Below, in pieces: positions 26,556 through 35,370 of a stretch of DNA of 64,000 bases. Numbering within the stretch: position 1 is the first letter of the stretch; every line of letters begins with the position of its first letter. A program made the position numbers and the translations under genes. Origin of the DNA: FEN-1297 sp963843605 (GTDB lineage Bacteria; Bacteroidota; Ignavibacteria; Ignavibacteriales; Ignavibacteriaceae); the NCBI GenBank assembly GCA_963843605.1, contig CAWJLA010000005.1, forward strand, positions 186,001 through 250,000, written 5' to 3'. The notes beneath the pieces are model-generated. The model was given only the letters and a program-made list of their open reading frames with translations, was not told where the DNA came from and did no database searches.

Positions 26556-27758
26556 ATGAATAAAACTGCCACAAGCATTTTGACTATTAACGGCGGCTCG
26601 TCGAGCATCAAGTTCGCGATGTACCGGACGGGCAAATTACTGAAAAAAAGTTTTAACGGAAGCGTTGACCGTGTCGGTTTGCCGGGTACAAATTTAACTT
26701 TCAGCGAATCAGACGGGAAACAGAAAGACAGTATCATTCTTGAATCCTCAGATTCCGGATCGGCAGCAAATTTTCTTATTGATTGGCTGGCGGAAAAAAT
26801 TGATTTTTCTTCAATCAAAGGAATCGGACATCGGGTTGTTTTCGGTTTGGATCATTCGGAACCCGAACCACTCACACAGGAATTAGTGGATGAACTTCAT
26901 CGCATCAGTCCGTACGATATGGATCATTTGCCTGCCGAGATTGAATTGATAGAGGCAATGCAGCAGCGTTATCCTAAAATACCGCAAGTCGCCTGCTACG
27001 ATACGGCATTTCATCATACTATGCCGCGTGTTGCCAAAATCTTACCTATCCCCCGCCGCTTCGAAGCATTGGGAATCCGGCGGTACGGATTTCACGGTTT
27101 GTCATATTCTTATCTCATCGAGGAACTAGCTCGCATTGCCGGTACAGAAGCAGCGCAAGGCCGCGTGATTCTGGCTCATCTCGGCAGCGGTGCGAGTCTG
27201 GCTGCAGTTAGCGGCGGAAAGAGCATTGATACAAGCATGGGCTTTACACCTGCCGGAGGACTTGCCATGGGCACCCGGCCCGGTGATTTAGATCCGGGCG
27301 TTGCGTGGTACATGATGAAGTCGGAGAATCTCACGCCCAAACAATTCAATAAAATAATCAACCATGATTCCGGCCTACTCGGTATTTCCGAATCCGGTTC
27401 CGACATGCGGGATTTGATCGCGAAGGAAACCGGTGATGTTCGTGCAGCGGAAGCAGTGGAGTTATTTTGTTACCAGGCAAAGAAGTGGATTGGAAGTTTT
27501 GCCGCTGTACTCGGCGGAATAGACACGCTGGTTTTCGCCGGCGGTATCGGTGAAAAAAGCCCGGTCATTCGCTCCCGCATTTGTAAAGGATTGGATTTTC
27601 TTGGAATCAAGCTTGAAGAAAAACAAAACACGGCTAACGCTCCGGTTATCTCAACAGATACCGGCCGGGTCTCTGTCCGCGTCATTCACACCGACGAGGA
27701 ATGGATGATAGCGAAAACAGTAAGCCGGATTTTAAATCTTGATTCCGAAATGGAGTAG
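26556..27758 (+). CDS. ackA: Acetate kinase
   Basis: Converts acetyl phosphate and ADP to acetate and ATP. 400 aa, normal length. Motifs: SILTINGGSSSIKFAMY at the N-terminus (phosphate loop), GIGHRVVFG (about 90), catalytic CYDTAFHHTMP (Asp in DTAFH), RRYGFHGLSYSYL, AHLGSGASLAA, the signature FTPAGGLAMGTRPGDLDPG and ATP-binding FAGGIGEKSP near 330. No phosphotransacetylase is nearby; the phosphoketolase gene 3 kb downstream supplies acetyl phosphate directly, so together they form an ATP-yielding bypass. Confidence 0.95.
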   Translation: MNKTATSILTINGGSSSIKFAMYRTGKLLKKSFNGSVDRVGLPGTNLTFSESDGKQKDSIILESSDSGSAANFLIDWLAEKIDFSSIKGIGHRVVFGLDHSEPEPLTQELVDELHRISPYDMDHLPAEIELIEAMQQRYPKIPQVACYDTAFHHTMPRVAKILPIPRRFEALGIRRYGFHGLSYSYLIEELARIAGTEAAQGRVILAHLGSGASLAAVSGGKSIDTSMGFTPAGGLAMGTRPGDLDPGVAWYMMKSENLTPKQFNKIINHDSGLLGISESGSDMRDLIAKETGDVRAAEAVELFCYQAKKWIGSFAAVLGGIDTLVFAGGIGEKSPVIRSRICKGLDFLGIKLEEKQNTANAPVISTDTGRVSVRVIHTDEEWMIAKTVSRILNLDSEME

Positions 27759-27780
27759 AATTTGTGAAAAATAATACTAA

Positions 27781-27927
27781 GTCGAACGGAAAACATTTTG
27801 GTTATACGGAGTTATCTGTATCGGGACATGGATTTTTTCATTTTTCCTGGTGCCGGAAACCAAGGGCAAAAGCCTCGAACAAATTGAAGCACACTGGCGG
27901 GCGGGAAAACCTGCACGGACATTATGA
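27781..27927 (+). pseudogene. C-terminal remnant of a sugar-porter MFS transporter
   Basis: A 48-codon open stretch with no good start reads TFWLYGVICIGTWIFSFFL followed by VPETKGKSLEQIEAHWRAG and a stop. PETKGKSLEQIE is the hallmark after the twelfth helix of sugar-porter family MFS transporters. All upstream helices are missing, and acetate kinase ends only 22 bp before the open stretch. The ORF in the other frame (27764-27952) is a shadow. It implies that the ancestral island carried its own sugar importer, since lost by deletion. Confidence 0.75.
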
Positions 27928-27996
27928 AAGCATGGAAATGGTTACCGAATAGGCACCCCGGAAAAGTAAAGACATTTAATTATATAAGGAGTAATT

Positions 27997-28773
27997 ATGC
28001 AGCGTAGTATAAATAATTTGATAGGCTACACCATTAGTGCAAATGATGGCGAGTTGGGAAAAGTGAGTGAGTTCTATTTCGATGATCTCACCTGGTCAAT
28101 CCGTTATTTAGTTGTGGAAACAGGCAGTTGGTTGTCTAAACGGAAAATACTAATTCCGCATGCTGCACTTGGCAAGACTGATTGGAAGAAGGAAACATTT
28201 CAAGTAAACCTCACTATGGAACAGGTTCGCAAAAGCCCCGATATTGATACTGAAAAAACCGTATCCCGCCGGCACGAGATAGAATTGTTTAACCATTATG
28301 CACTGCCGGTTTATTGGGGAAATGGATTTTATGCCGGACCGATCGGAATGATTCCGTTTTATCCCTATTACGACAGGAAACCGGTAAAGAAAGACAATGA
28401 TTCGGCTCAACAAACCCAAGGCGATACACATTTGCGCAGCTCTAAAAAAGTTAATGGCTACCGTATTCATGCTGACGACGGTGAAATAGGACATTTGGAA
28501 GATTTTATAGTTGATGATGAAAAATGGAACATTTGTTTCCTAATAGCGGATACGCACAACTGGCTGCCCGGTAGAAAAGTTCTGATAATGCCGCGTTGGA
28601 TAAATCGTATAGATTTTGATGAATCAAAAGTCTATGTGAATCTATCTAAGGAATCCATAAAGGACAGTCCAGTGTTTGACTCTTCTAAACCGGTAGACAA
28701 GAATTATGAACTTGAACTCTTCAAACATTACGGAGCCGAAGAAATTATAATTGACAAAAGCGGCGATGTTTAG
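27997..28773 (+). CDS. Protein with two PRC-barrel domains
   Basis: 258-aa soluble protein with two PRC-barrel units: about 1-75 (NLIGYTISANDGELGKVSEF, WSIRYLVVETGSWL) and about 150-225 (VNGYRIHADDGEIGHLEDFI, WNICFLIADTHNWLPGRKVL), joined by a Pro/Tyr-rich linker. PRC barrels are small beta-barrels in photosynthetic reaction centre H subunits and RNA-processing proteins; such stand-alone double PRC proteins are common near stress genes, with unknown role. An AAGGAG ribosome site precedes the ATG. Paralogue of the next PRC gene. Confidence 0.85.
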   Translation: MQRSINNLIGYTISANDGELGKVSEFYFDDLTWSIRYLVVETGSWLSKRKILIPHAALGKTDWKKETFQVNLTMEQVRKSPDIDTEKTVSRRHEIELFNHYALPVYWGNGFYAGPIGMIPFYPYYDRKPVKKDNDSAQQTQGDTHLRSSKKVNGYRIHADDGEIGHLEDFIVDDEKWNICFLIADTHNWLPGRKVLIMPRWINRIDFDESKVYVNLSKESIKDSPVFDSSKPVDKNYELELFKHYGAEEIIIDKSGDV

Positions 28774-28906
28774 ACTGTCGAATAAAGAAGAAATCAAAGA
28801 TCAAGTTATCAAACAAAATTGTTTTGACGAAAAACAGCGGCTCATCAAACATCTTAATCTGATTTCGTCGACTGATATTTCCCGCTCTCTGCCGTGGAAT
28901 AATTGA
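28766..28906 (+). CDS. Possible 46-aa ORF between the PRC genes
   Basis: ORF starting MFRLSNKEEIKDQVIKQ and ending SRSLPWNN, overlapping the PRC gene stop by 8 bp. No domain recognised and no clear ribosome site. It may be a small coupled gene, or the eroded tail of a larger deleted one, since PRC genes are duplicated on both sides. Confidence 0.3.
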   Translation: MFRLSNKEEIKDQVIKQNCFDEKQRLIKHLNLISSTDISRSLPWNN

Positions 28907-28938
28907 AAATAAAGACAAAAAAAGGAAGACCTGCTATT

Positions 28939-29709
28939 ATGTTAAATAATGTCAAAGCTCTAAACGGTTATAAATTGCATAGCCTCGATGGAGAAATAGG
29001 AAAGGTTAAAGAATTTTTTTTCGATGACAAACACTGGGCCATCCGGTATCTGGTCGCCGATACCGGAAATTGGCTTACAAGTAGGCAAGTGTTGATTTCT
29101 CCTTATGCGCTGGCTAACGTGAATAAGGAAGAACAATCAATCGCCGTCAATTTGACAAAAAAACAGATTGAGAAAAGTCCGTCTTTAAATAATGACAAAC
29201 CAGTCTCGCAACAGTTTGAGGAGGACTACTACAAGTATTACGGATGGCCGATATATTGGAGCGGCCCAGAAATGTGGGGACCTTATCCCTATATTGTATT
29301 TGATCTCAATAAACAGAGAGAGTCCGTTCAAAGTAAGAAAACCTGGGACTCCCATTTGCGCAGCATACATGATGCGAGTGGGAAAAACATCCAAGCAACA
29401 GACGGCGAAATTGGTCATGTCGAGGATTTTATCATTGATGACAAGACATGGGCGATTCGTTGTTTAATCATCGATACAAAAGACTGGTGGACCGGGAAAA
29501 AAGTACTGGTCTCGCCGAAATGGATTGACCGCATTAGTTGGAGCGAGAGGAAAGCCTTCATCAATCTTTCCCGCGATGCGATTAAGCAATCTCCCGAATT
29601 CACGGAGGTGTCTCTGCTAACCAGGGATTATGAATCGGCGCTGCATAAACATTATAATCGCAACGGATACTGGGTTGATGAACCGGTTGATAAAGAACAT
29701 TCAAGTTGA
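28939..29709 (+). CDS. Second protein with two PRC-barrel domains
   Basis: 256-aa paralogue of the preceding PRC protein with the same architecture: PRC 1 at about 1-75 (LNGYKLHSLDGEIGKVKEFF, WAIRYLVADTGNWL) and PRC 2 at about 150-225 (IQATDGEIGHVEDFIIDD, WAIRCLIIDTKDWWTGKKVL). I take the ATG at 28939, with AGGAAG ten bases upstream, rather than a TTG at 28903. Tandem duplication is evident from near-identical block order. It is immediately followed by yihY. Confidence 0.85.
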   Translation: MLNNVKALNGYKLHSLDGEIGKVKEFFFDDKHWAIRYLVADTGNWLTSRQVLISPYALANVNKEEQSIAVNLTKKQIEKSPSLNNDKPVSQQFEEDYYKYYGWPIYWSGPEMWGPYPYIVFDLNKQRESVQSKKTWDSHLRSIHDASGKNIQATDGEIGHVEDFIIDDKTWAIRCLIIDTKDWWTGKKVLVSPKWIDRISWSERKAFINLSRDAIKQSPEFTEVSLLTRDYESALHKHYNRNGYWVDEPVDKEHSS

Positions 29710-29753
29710 AACATAAACAAAAAAGATCATTGAGAATACTACACTTGGATAAC

Positions 29754-30629
29754 ATGGTGCCCTCACGGAATAAAAGTAAGTATGATCATGGGATCAGACG
29801 AGTTTTGAAGATTCTTTTTCTTGCATTCAAAAAGTTTCTTCGTATTGACGGAGTACAGTGGGCAGGAGCCTTTTCCTTCAACATGTTCTTCTCTCTGTTT
29901 CCTATAATCGTCCTCTTTGTTACTATTGCCTCTACTTTTATTGACAGAGACCGGGCAGGAACAGTAATAATTACTTACGTAGAAAACTATGTCCCGATTA
30001 GCGGGGAAATGCATCACTATATTTTTAATACCATCGCCGGTGTTGTCAATGAGCGTGATCAAGCTGGTGTTGTTGCGTTTGTAATCCTGATCTGGGCCGC
30101 CCTTCAATGTTTCATTACCCTTATCGTTGCTACTAACCGCGCCTGGGGGACTACGTTAGAAAAAAATTGGTGGCGTCTACCGCTCAGAAGCTTGATGCTG
30201 TCCGGCACCACGGCAAGCATGGTTCTGCTGGGTATGGTACTTCCGGTAATGCTGAGAATAGCTAAGAATTGGTTCTTTGCAGCAAACGAGTTCAGTTCCT
30301 GGCTGTATGATATTGGAAGCTTTTTTATCCCGTTACTTCTAGCTTTTTTTAGTCTGAGTGTTTTTTACATGCTCGCACCGCTCCGGCCTATTCGGTTTGC
30401 TGAAGTCTGGGGCGCCGCTCTGTTCTCTACAATTCTTTTGCAGGTAAGCGAAATTCTGTTTGAGATATATCTGAGAAACTTCGCCACGTTGAACGCTGTC
30501 TACGGGACGTTTGGCGGAATCATGGCATTGTTGCTATGGATTTATCTTTGCGGGTGCATTTTCATCTTCGGAGCCTGCTTATGCACCGCTCAAGCGGAAG
30601 TAAATCAATTACGGGTGAAGAGCCGTTGA
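29754..30629 (+). CDS. YihY/RBN (BrkB) family inner-membrane protein
   Basis: Polytopic inner-membrane protein of the YihY/virulence factor BrkB family (formerly mis-called ribonuclease BN). About six helices, with the signature GVQWAGAFSFNMFFSLFPII near the start and, near the C-terminus, NAVYGTFGGIMALLLWIYL. About 291 aa from ATG 29754. A TTG at 29706, overlapping the PRC stop, would add 16 basic residues and is an alternative. Biochemical function of the family is unsettled. It is co-directional and tightly packed with the PRC and phosphoketolase genes. Confidence 0.85.
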   Translation: MVPSRNKSKYDHGIRRVLKILFLAFKKFLRIDGVQWAGAFSFNMFFSLFPIIVLFVTIASTFIDRDRAGTVIITYVENYVPISGEMHHYIFNTIAGVVNERDQAGVVAFVILIWAALQCFITLIVATNRAWGTTLEKNWWRLPLRSLMLSGTTASMVLLGMVLPVMLRIAKNWFFAANEFSSWLYDIGSFFIPLLLAFFSLSVFYMLAPLRPIRFAEVWGAALFSTILLQVSEILFEIYLRNFATLNAVYGTFGGIMALLLWIYLCGCIFIFGACLCTAQAEVNQLRVKSR

Positions 30630-30674
30630 AGTGTTGATCAAATTTAAAATTAAATATTGAAAGAATTAATAATC

Positions 30675-33131
30675 ATGAAAACAAAAAAAATGTCCGGGAA
30701 AAAATTAGTGAGGGAAGTGAAAGAAGGGTTTGAAGAAAACATTGAAGCCAAAACCAAAAAAGACAATGAAAAGGACAAACCTTTAACGCCGGAACTTCTG
30801 CGAAAGATGAACGCCTATTGGCGCGCCGCCAACTACCTTTCGGTCGGACAGATTTATCTGTTTGACAATCCGCTGTTAAAAAAACCGTTAAAATTGAAGC
30901 ATGTAAAGCCGCGTTTGTTAGGGCATTTCGGAACTACTCCCGGTCTTAATTTTATATATGTTCACCTCAATCGTATCATTAAGAAGTACGACTTGAATAT
31001 GATATATGTTATCGGCCCCGGTCACGGCGCTCCGGGAATAGTAGCCAACACTTATCTGGAAGGGACATACAGCGAGATTTATCCGAATATTACTCAGGAC
31101 GAAGAAGGGATGAAAAAACTGTTCACACAATTTTCCTTTCCGGGCGGTATTCCCAGCCATGTTGCGCCGGAAACGCCGGGCTCAATTCATGAAGGCGGAG
31201 AGCTCGGCTACTCACTGTCGCACGCATACGGCGCAGCGTTCGACAACCCCGATCTTATAGTTACATGCGTCGTAGGCGACGGCGAGTCTGAAACCGGTCC
31301 GCTTGCTACAAGTTGGCACTCCAATAAATTCCTCAATCCGGTTTACGACGGAGCTGTACTGCCTATCCTGCATTTGAACGGTTACAAGATAGCCGGTCCC
31401 ACCGTGCTGGGACGCATCAGCCACGAAGAATTAGATCAGCTCTTCCGCGGTTACGGGTACAATCCGTATTTTGTTGAGGGGGACGACCCCGAAAAACTTC
31501 ACCAAACCTTGGCAGCTACTCTTGATACTGTAATTGCCGAGATTAAGGAAATTCAAACTAAAGCACGAATAAAGGGCTTCAAAACAAGGCCGATGTGGCC
31601 CATGATAGTATTCCGTACTTTAAAAGGATGGACTTGCCCGGAGGTTGTGGACGGTCTGCCTATCGAGGGTACATTCCGCGCGCATCAGGTACCGATCACA
31701 GATTTTGTAAATAAACCCGAGCATTTGAAAATTCTTGAACAGTGGATGAAGAGTTATAATGCTAAAGAGTTATTTGATAAAAACGGCAAACTTATTCCCG
31801 AGCTTGCCGAGTTAGCCCCAAACGGTGAAAGGCGAATGGGAACGAACCCGCATGCTAACGGAGGACTTCTACTTAAAGGATTAAAAATTCCGGATTTCCG
31901 TGATTACGCATTGAAGGTTACTAACCCGGGCACTGTTGAAGGAGAAGCAACGCGAGTTCAAGGTAAATTCATCCGCGATATAGTGAAACTTAACCAGACA
32001 AACTTCCGCGTTTTCAGTCCGGACGAAACTGCATCAAACCGGTGGGGAAATGTATTCGAGGCAACAGACCGCTGCTCTACAGCGGAGATCATTCCGATTG
32101 ACGACCATGTTGCACCTGACGGCCGCGTGATGGAAATGTTGAGCGAGCACCAGTGCGAAGGCTGGCTTGAAGGTTACTTACTTACAGGCAGGCACGGCTT
32201 TTTTTCTTGTTACGAAGCGTTCATCCATATCATTGATTCAATGTTTAACCAGCACGCCAAGTGGATTAAAGTGGCTCACCAAATACCGTGGCGAAGTCCC
32301 GTTGCTTCATTAAACATTCTGCTTTCGTCTCACGTATGGCGGCAGGATCATAACGGCTTTAGCCATCAAGATCCAGGTTTCATCGACCACGTGGTTAATA
32401 AGAAGGCCGATATTATCCGCGTATATCTGCCGCCGGATGCCAATACATTGCTTTCGGTAACAGACCATTGCTTACGCAGCCGCGATTATGTTAACGTTAT
32501 TGTTGCAGGAAAACAGCCTGCGCTGCAATGGATGGATATTGATTCCGCCGTTAAGCACTGCACAGCCGGGTTAGGAATATGGGAATGGGCAAGCAACGAC
32601 AAAGGCGAAGAACCTGATGTGGTTATGGCTTGCTGCGGTGATGTTCCTACTCTGGAAACATTGGCGGCAGTTGAACTACTGCGTCAGTACTTCCCCGAAC
32701 TTAAAGTAAGAGTAATTAATGTAGTTGATCTTATGACTCTCCAACCGAAAAGCGAACATCCTCACGGACTCAGCGATAAGGATTTTGATACTCTCTTTAC
32801 AAAAGACAAGCATGTTATCTTCGCCTTCCATGGTTATCCGCTGCTGATCCACCGTCTCACTTACCGCCGGTCTAACCAGGAACGGTTTCATGTGCGCGGA
32901 TATAAGGAAGAAGGAACGACAACTACCCCGTTCGACATGGTGGTGTTGAATGAGCTGGATCGTTTCCATCTTGTCGGCGATGTAATTGACCGCGTGCCGG
33001 GCTTAGGTTCGCGGGCGGCTTACGTAAAACAGTTCCTTCGCGATAAGCTGCTGGATCATAAAAAATATATTGACAAATACGGACAGGACATGCCCGAAAT
33101 TCGCGACTGGAAATGGAGTAATCCCAAATGA
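30675..33131 (+). CDS. xfp: Phosphoketolase (xylulose-5-P/fructose-6-P)
   Basis: Thiamine-diphosphate enzyme splitting xylulose-5-phosphate or fructose-6-phosphate with phosphate to acetyl phosphate plus glyceraldehyde-3-phosphate or erythrose-4-phosphate. About 818 aa, normal. Motifs: RLLGHFGTTPGLNFIYVHLN, YVIGPGHGAPG, TPGSIHEGGELGYSLSHAYG, the diphosphate loop GDGESETGPLATSWH, and near the C-terminus a pyrimidine-domain/transketolase-like region including FSPDETASNRW. ATG at 30675 preferred over a TTG at 30657. Product feeds acetate kinase upstream; glyceraldehyde-3-phosphate links to the aldolase downstream. Confidence 0.95.
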   Translation: MKTKKMSGKKLVREVKEGFEENIEAKTKKDNEKDKPLTPELLRKMNAYWRAANYLSVGQIYLFDNPLLKKPLKLKHVKPRLLGHFGTTPGLNFIYVHLNRIIKKYDLNMIYVIGPGHGAPGIVANTYLEGTYSEIYPNITQDEEGMKKLFTQFSFPGGIPSHVAPETPGSIHEGGELGYSLSHAYGAAFDNPDLIVTCVVGDGESETGPLATSWHSNKFLNPVYDGAVLPILHLNGYKIAGPTVLGRISHEELDQLFRGYGYNPYFVEGDDPEKLHQTLAATLDTVIAEIKEIQTKARIKGFKTRPMWPMIVFRTLKGWTCPEVVDGLPIEGTFRAHQVPITDFVNKPEHLKILEQWMKSYNAKELFDKNGKLIPELAELAPNGERRMGTNPHANGGLLLKGLKIPDFRDYALKVTNPGTVEGEATRVQGKFIRDIVKLNQTNFRVFSPDETASNRWGNVFEATDRCSTAEIIPIDDHVAPDGRVMEMLSEHQCEGWLEGYLLTGRHGFFSCYEAFIHIIDSMFNQHAKWIKVAHQIPWRSPVASLNILLSSHVWRQDHNGFSHQDPGFIDHVVNKKADIIRVYLPPDANTLLSVTDHCLRSRDYVNVIVAGKQPALQWMDIDSAVKHCTAGLGIWEWASNDKGEEPDVVMACCGDVPTLETLAAVELLRQYFPELKVRVINVVDLMTLQPKSEHPHGLSDKDFDTLFTKDKHVIFAFHGYPLLIHRLTYRRSNQERFHVRGYKEEGTTTTPFDMVVLNELDRFHLVGDVIDRVPGLGSRAAYVKQFLRDKLLDHKKYIDKYGQDMPEIRDWKWSNPK

Positions 33132-33190
33132 ATGAGAACGCACAAATAAACACAGCTAATGAAATTACATAATAACAACCGGAGAACACT

Positions 33191-33559
33191 ATGAATATTC
33201 AAATAAATACAGGCCATAATATCCAGGGAAATAAAGCGCTAATTGCTAAGTTCAGCAGCACAATTAAAAGCGCATTAATTAGAATGAGCGATAACATTAC
33301 TAAAGTAGAAGTCCATCTGAAAGATGAAGACGGCGATAAAAAAGGAAAGAACGACAAGCGCTGTATGATCGAAGCGCATTTAGAAGGGCTTCAACCCATC
33401 GTTGTTACAGACCATGCCGACACATTGAACCAGGCCCTCGACGGCGCTTTAGATAAATTACTAAGTATGATTGAAAGCATCCACGGACGTCAACGCAATC
33501 AAAGGATCAGCCAAACTGAACAATCCGAACCTGAATTGAAATTTCCGGATGAGGAATGA
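33191..33559 (+). CDS. HPF/RaiA-like ribosome hibernation factor
   Basis: 122-aa protein resembling the N-terminal domain of hibernation-promoting factor / YfiA. It has the beta-alpha-beta-beta-beta-alpha pattern: MNIQINTGHNIQGNKALIAK, SDNITKVEVHLKDEDGDKKG, CMIEAHLEGLQPIVVTDHA, and the last helix LNQALDGALDKLLSMIE. It has a charged tail and lacks the long dimerisation domain. GGAGA precedes the ATG. Expected to bind the 30S decoding region and silence ribosomes in stress or starvation, which fits the island theme. Confidence 0.85.
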   Translation: MNIQINTGHNIQGNKALIAKFSSTIKSALIRMSDNITKVEVHLKDEDGDKKGKNDKRCMIEAHLEGLQPIVVTDHADTLNQALDGALDKLLSMIESIHGRQRNQRISQTEQSEPELKFPDEE

Positions 33560-33652
33560 TATGCATTAGCATAGCTAAGGATTATGGTAGATTTTTTCAA
33601 ATTGAAACAGCATGATTTATTTGTAATTGATAAAATTACAGAGGTATAATAG

Positions 33653-34756
33653 ATGAAGTTAAAAGATATTATTGATACTGCAAAGACGTTAGTTGCAAAC
33701 GACAAAGGCCTGCTTGCAATGGATGAGAGTAATCCGACATGCAACAAACGATTTGCCAAATTGGGAATTCCACAAACAGAAGAAACCCGTCGCGCCTATC
33801 GTGAATTGATCGTTTCCACACCCGGTCTCGGTGATTGTATTAGCGGCGCTATCCTCTATGATGAAACAATCCGCCAGAATAAAAAAGACGGTACTCCCCT
33901 TCTTAAAGTAATCACCGACGCGGGAATTATTCCCGGCATCAAAGTGGACGTAGGCGCTAAAGCCATGGCTGGTCATCCGGGTGAGAAAATAACCGAAGGT
34001 CTTGACGGTTTGCGTGACCGCCTCAAAGAATATTTTCAAATGGGCGCACGTTTTGCCAAGTGGCGCGCGGTGATTGCCGTCGGCAATGACATTCCCAGCT
34101 TAGCCTGCATTGAGGCGAACGCACATGCATTGGCTCGCTATGCGGCATTGTGTCAGGAAGCCGGACTGGTTCCTATCATCGAGCCGGAAGTGCTAATGAA
34201 CGGTGATCATTCTTTAGAAAGATGCGGCGAGGTGACCGAGAAAGTCTTACGAACTGTTTTCAACCACCTTTACACACAACGTGTGATACTGGAAGGAATG
34301 ATTCTGAAGCCCAATATGGTGCTTCCGGGATTAACCTGCCCACCACAAGAAAAGGTGTCCGAGGTATCTGTTGGCGAACGACAGTATCAAGTGAGATTGA
34401 TTGACCGCCAACTGGAAGATGTGACTGAAGTGGATAAAGCGGCCGACGCAACCGTGAAGTGTCTCTTGCGAGCTGTCCCCGCTGCCGTTCCGGGAATTGC
34501 ATTCTTATCGGGCGGTCAACAGCCTGAAATTGCATCGGCCCGCTTAAATGCTATGAATGTTAGATTTAAGTTACGACTGCCGTGGGCATTGGCGTTTTCG
34601 TTTGCACGCGCTATCCAGCAGCCTGCCTTGGAAATTTGGCATGGCGAAGAAACGAACGTGGCTCGGGCACAGCAAGCTCTGCATCATCGAGCCATCTGTA
34701 ACCGCGCCGCACGCCGCGGCGAATACAATGAGGAGATGGAAACGACATTAAAGTGA
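33653..34756 (+). CDS. Fructose-bisphosphate aldolase, class I
   Basis: Schiff-base aldolase cleaving fructose-1,6-bisphosphate to dihydroxyacetone phosphate and glyceraldehyde-3-phosphate. 367 aa. Motifs: GLLAMDESNPTCNKRFAKLG, AILYDETIRQ, catalytic lysines in AKWRAVI (about 147) and EGMILKPNMVLPG (Schiff-base Lys at about 223), and AVPGIAFLSGGQ. The classical eukaryote-like class I family, not the bacterial DhnA type. Last enzyme of the island, before repeated element copy 4. Confidence 0.94.
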   Translation: MKLKDIIDTAKTLVANDKGLLAMDESNPTCNKRFAKLGIPQTEETRRAYRELIVSTPGLGDCISGAILYDETIRQNKKDGTPLLKVITDAGIIPGIKVDVGAKAMAGHPGEKITEGLDGLRDRLKEYFQMGARFAKWRAVIAVGNDIPSLACIEANAHALARYAALCQEAGLVPIIEPEVLMNGDHSLERCGEVTEKVLRTVFNHLYTQRVILEGMILKPNMVLPGLTCPPQEKVSEVSVGERQYQVRLIDRQLEDVTEVDKAADATVKCLLRAVPAAVPGIAFLSGGQQPEIASARLNAMNVRFKLRLPWALAFSFARAIQQPALEIWHGEETNVARAQQALHHRAICNRAARRGEYNEEMETTLK

Positions 34757-34794
34757 CTTTAAACAATCCTATCACTGAGAAAGGTTACCGCTCA

Positions 34795-34859
34795 CCCGGA
34801 AAATGTAGACCATTTTTCATCCTTTTGCACGATTGTATTCCTGTATTTCTCTTCATAGC
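34795..34859 (+). promoter_or_regulatory. Repeated bipartite promoter-like element, copy 4
   Basis: Box A is ATTTTTCAT (first base changed; 34812), box B CGATTGTAT at 34830, CATAGC at 34854. Spacing is identical to copy 1, and the downstream leader is also similar to copy 1. Box B is 76 nt before the lmo0937-type ATG at 34906. Confidence 0.68.
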
Positions 34860-34905
34860 TTGATATAGATTTAAACATTGAAAATTAAACTAAAAGAGGC
34901 TTACA

Positions 34906-35055
34906 ATGTTATACACAATCGCACTTGTTTTCATAGTTTTGTGGTTGCTTGGAATGTTCACTTCTTACACAATGGGCGGAGTAATTTACGTTCTGCTTGT
35001 AATCGCAATTATTTTGATCTTAGTTAACTTCTTTAGAGGAAGGCGTGCAGTATAG
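34906..35055 (+). CDS. lmo0937-family small membrane protein, 49 aa
   Basis: Two-helix hydrophobic peptide (MLYTIALVFIVLWLLGMFTS, MGGVIYVLLVIAIILIL, basic end FFRGRRAV). Paralogue of the 52-aa protein at 1905, in the same position relative to the repeated promoter-like element and with a similar leader ending TTACAATG. It lies between the aldolase and the YtxH gene, and was missed by size-limited ORF calling. Probably induced by envelope or general stress; mechanism unknown. Confidence 0.8.
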   Translation: MLYTIALVFIVLWLLGMFTSYTMGGVIYVLLVIAIILILVNFFRGRRAV

Positions 35056-35223
35056 TCTATAATTGCGGGCAAGATTATGGATAAGATTATTAATACTCTA
35101 ATAAGGGTTTTAGAATCACTAATAAACCTCAACTAAACCGGAAACTATTTTGAATCTTACACTAGGTTTGCTCTTAGAAACGGAATAGGCAATGTTGTTG
35201 GTTTTTGATGGAAGTATACTTAT

Positions 35224-35277
35224 CCAAACGAGGCAGCCCCTTTTTCATACCTTCGCTCGATTGAATAATTCCTTATA
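35224..35277 (+). promoter_or_regulatory. Repeated bipartite promoter-like element, copy 5
   Basis: CCAAACGAGG, then CTTTTTCAT at 35240, CGATTGAAT at 35258. The -10-like hexamer is not at the usual distance (a TTATAA occurs 14-15 nt after box B instead). Box B lies 113 nt before the YtxH ATG at 35371. Confidence 0.6.
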
Positions 35278-35370
35278 ACCGGGGGTAATGTAATGAGAAT
35301 AAATTAAAAGAGTGATTTATTAAATAAATATTATAAGATAGATATAAGACATAACCAATGGAGGATTCAG

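Noticed and set aside
27764..27952. 62-codon ORF after acetate kinase
   Set aside because: The real signal is in another frame (sugar-porter tail); this frame is nonsense in content.
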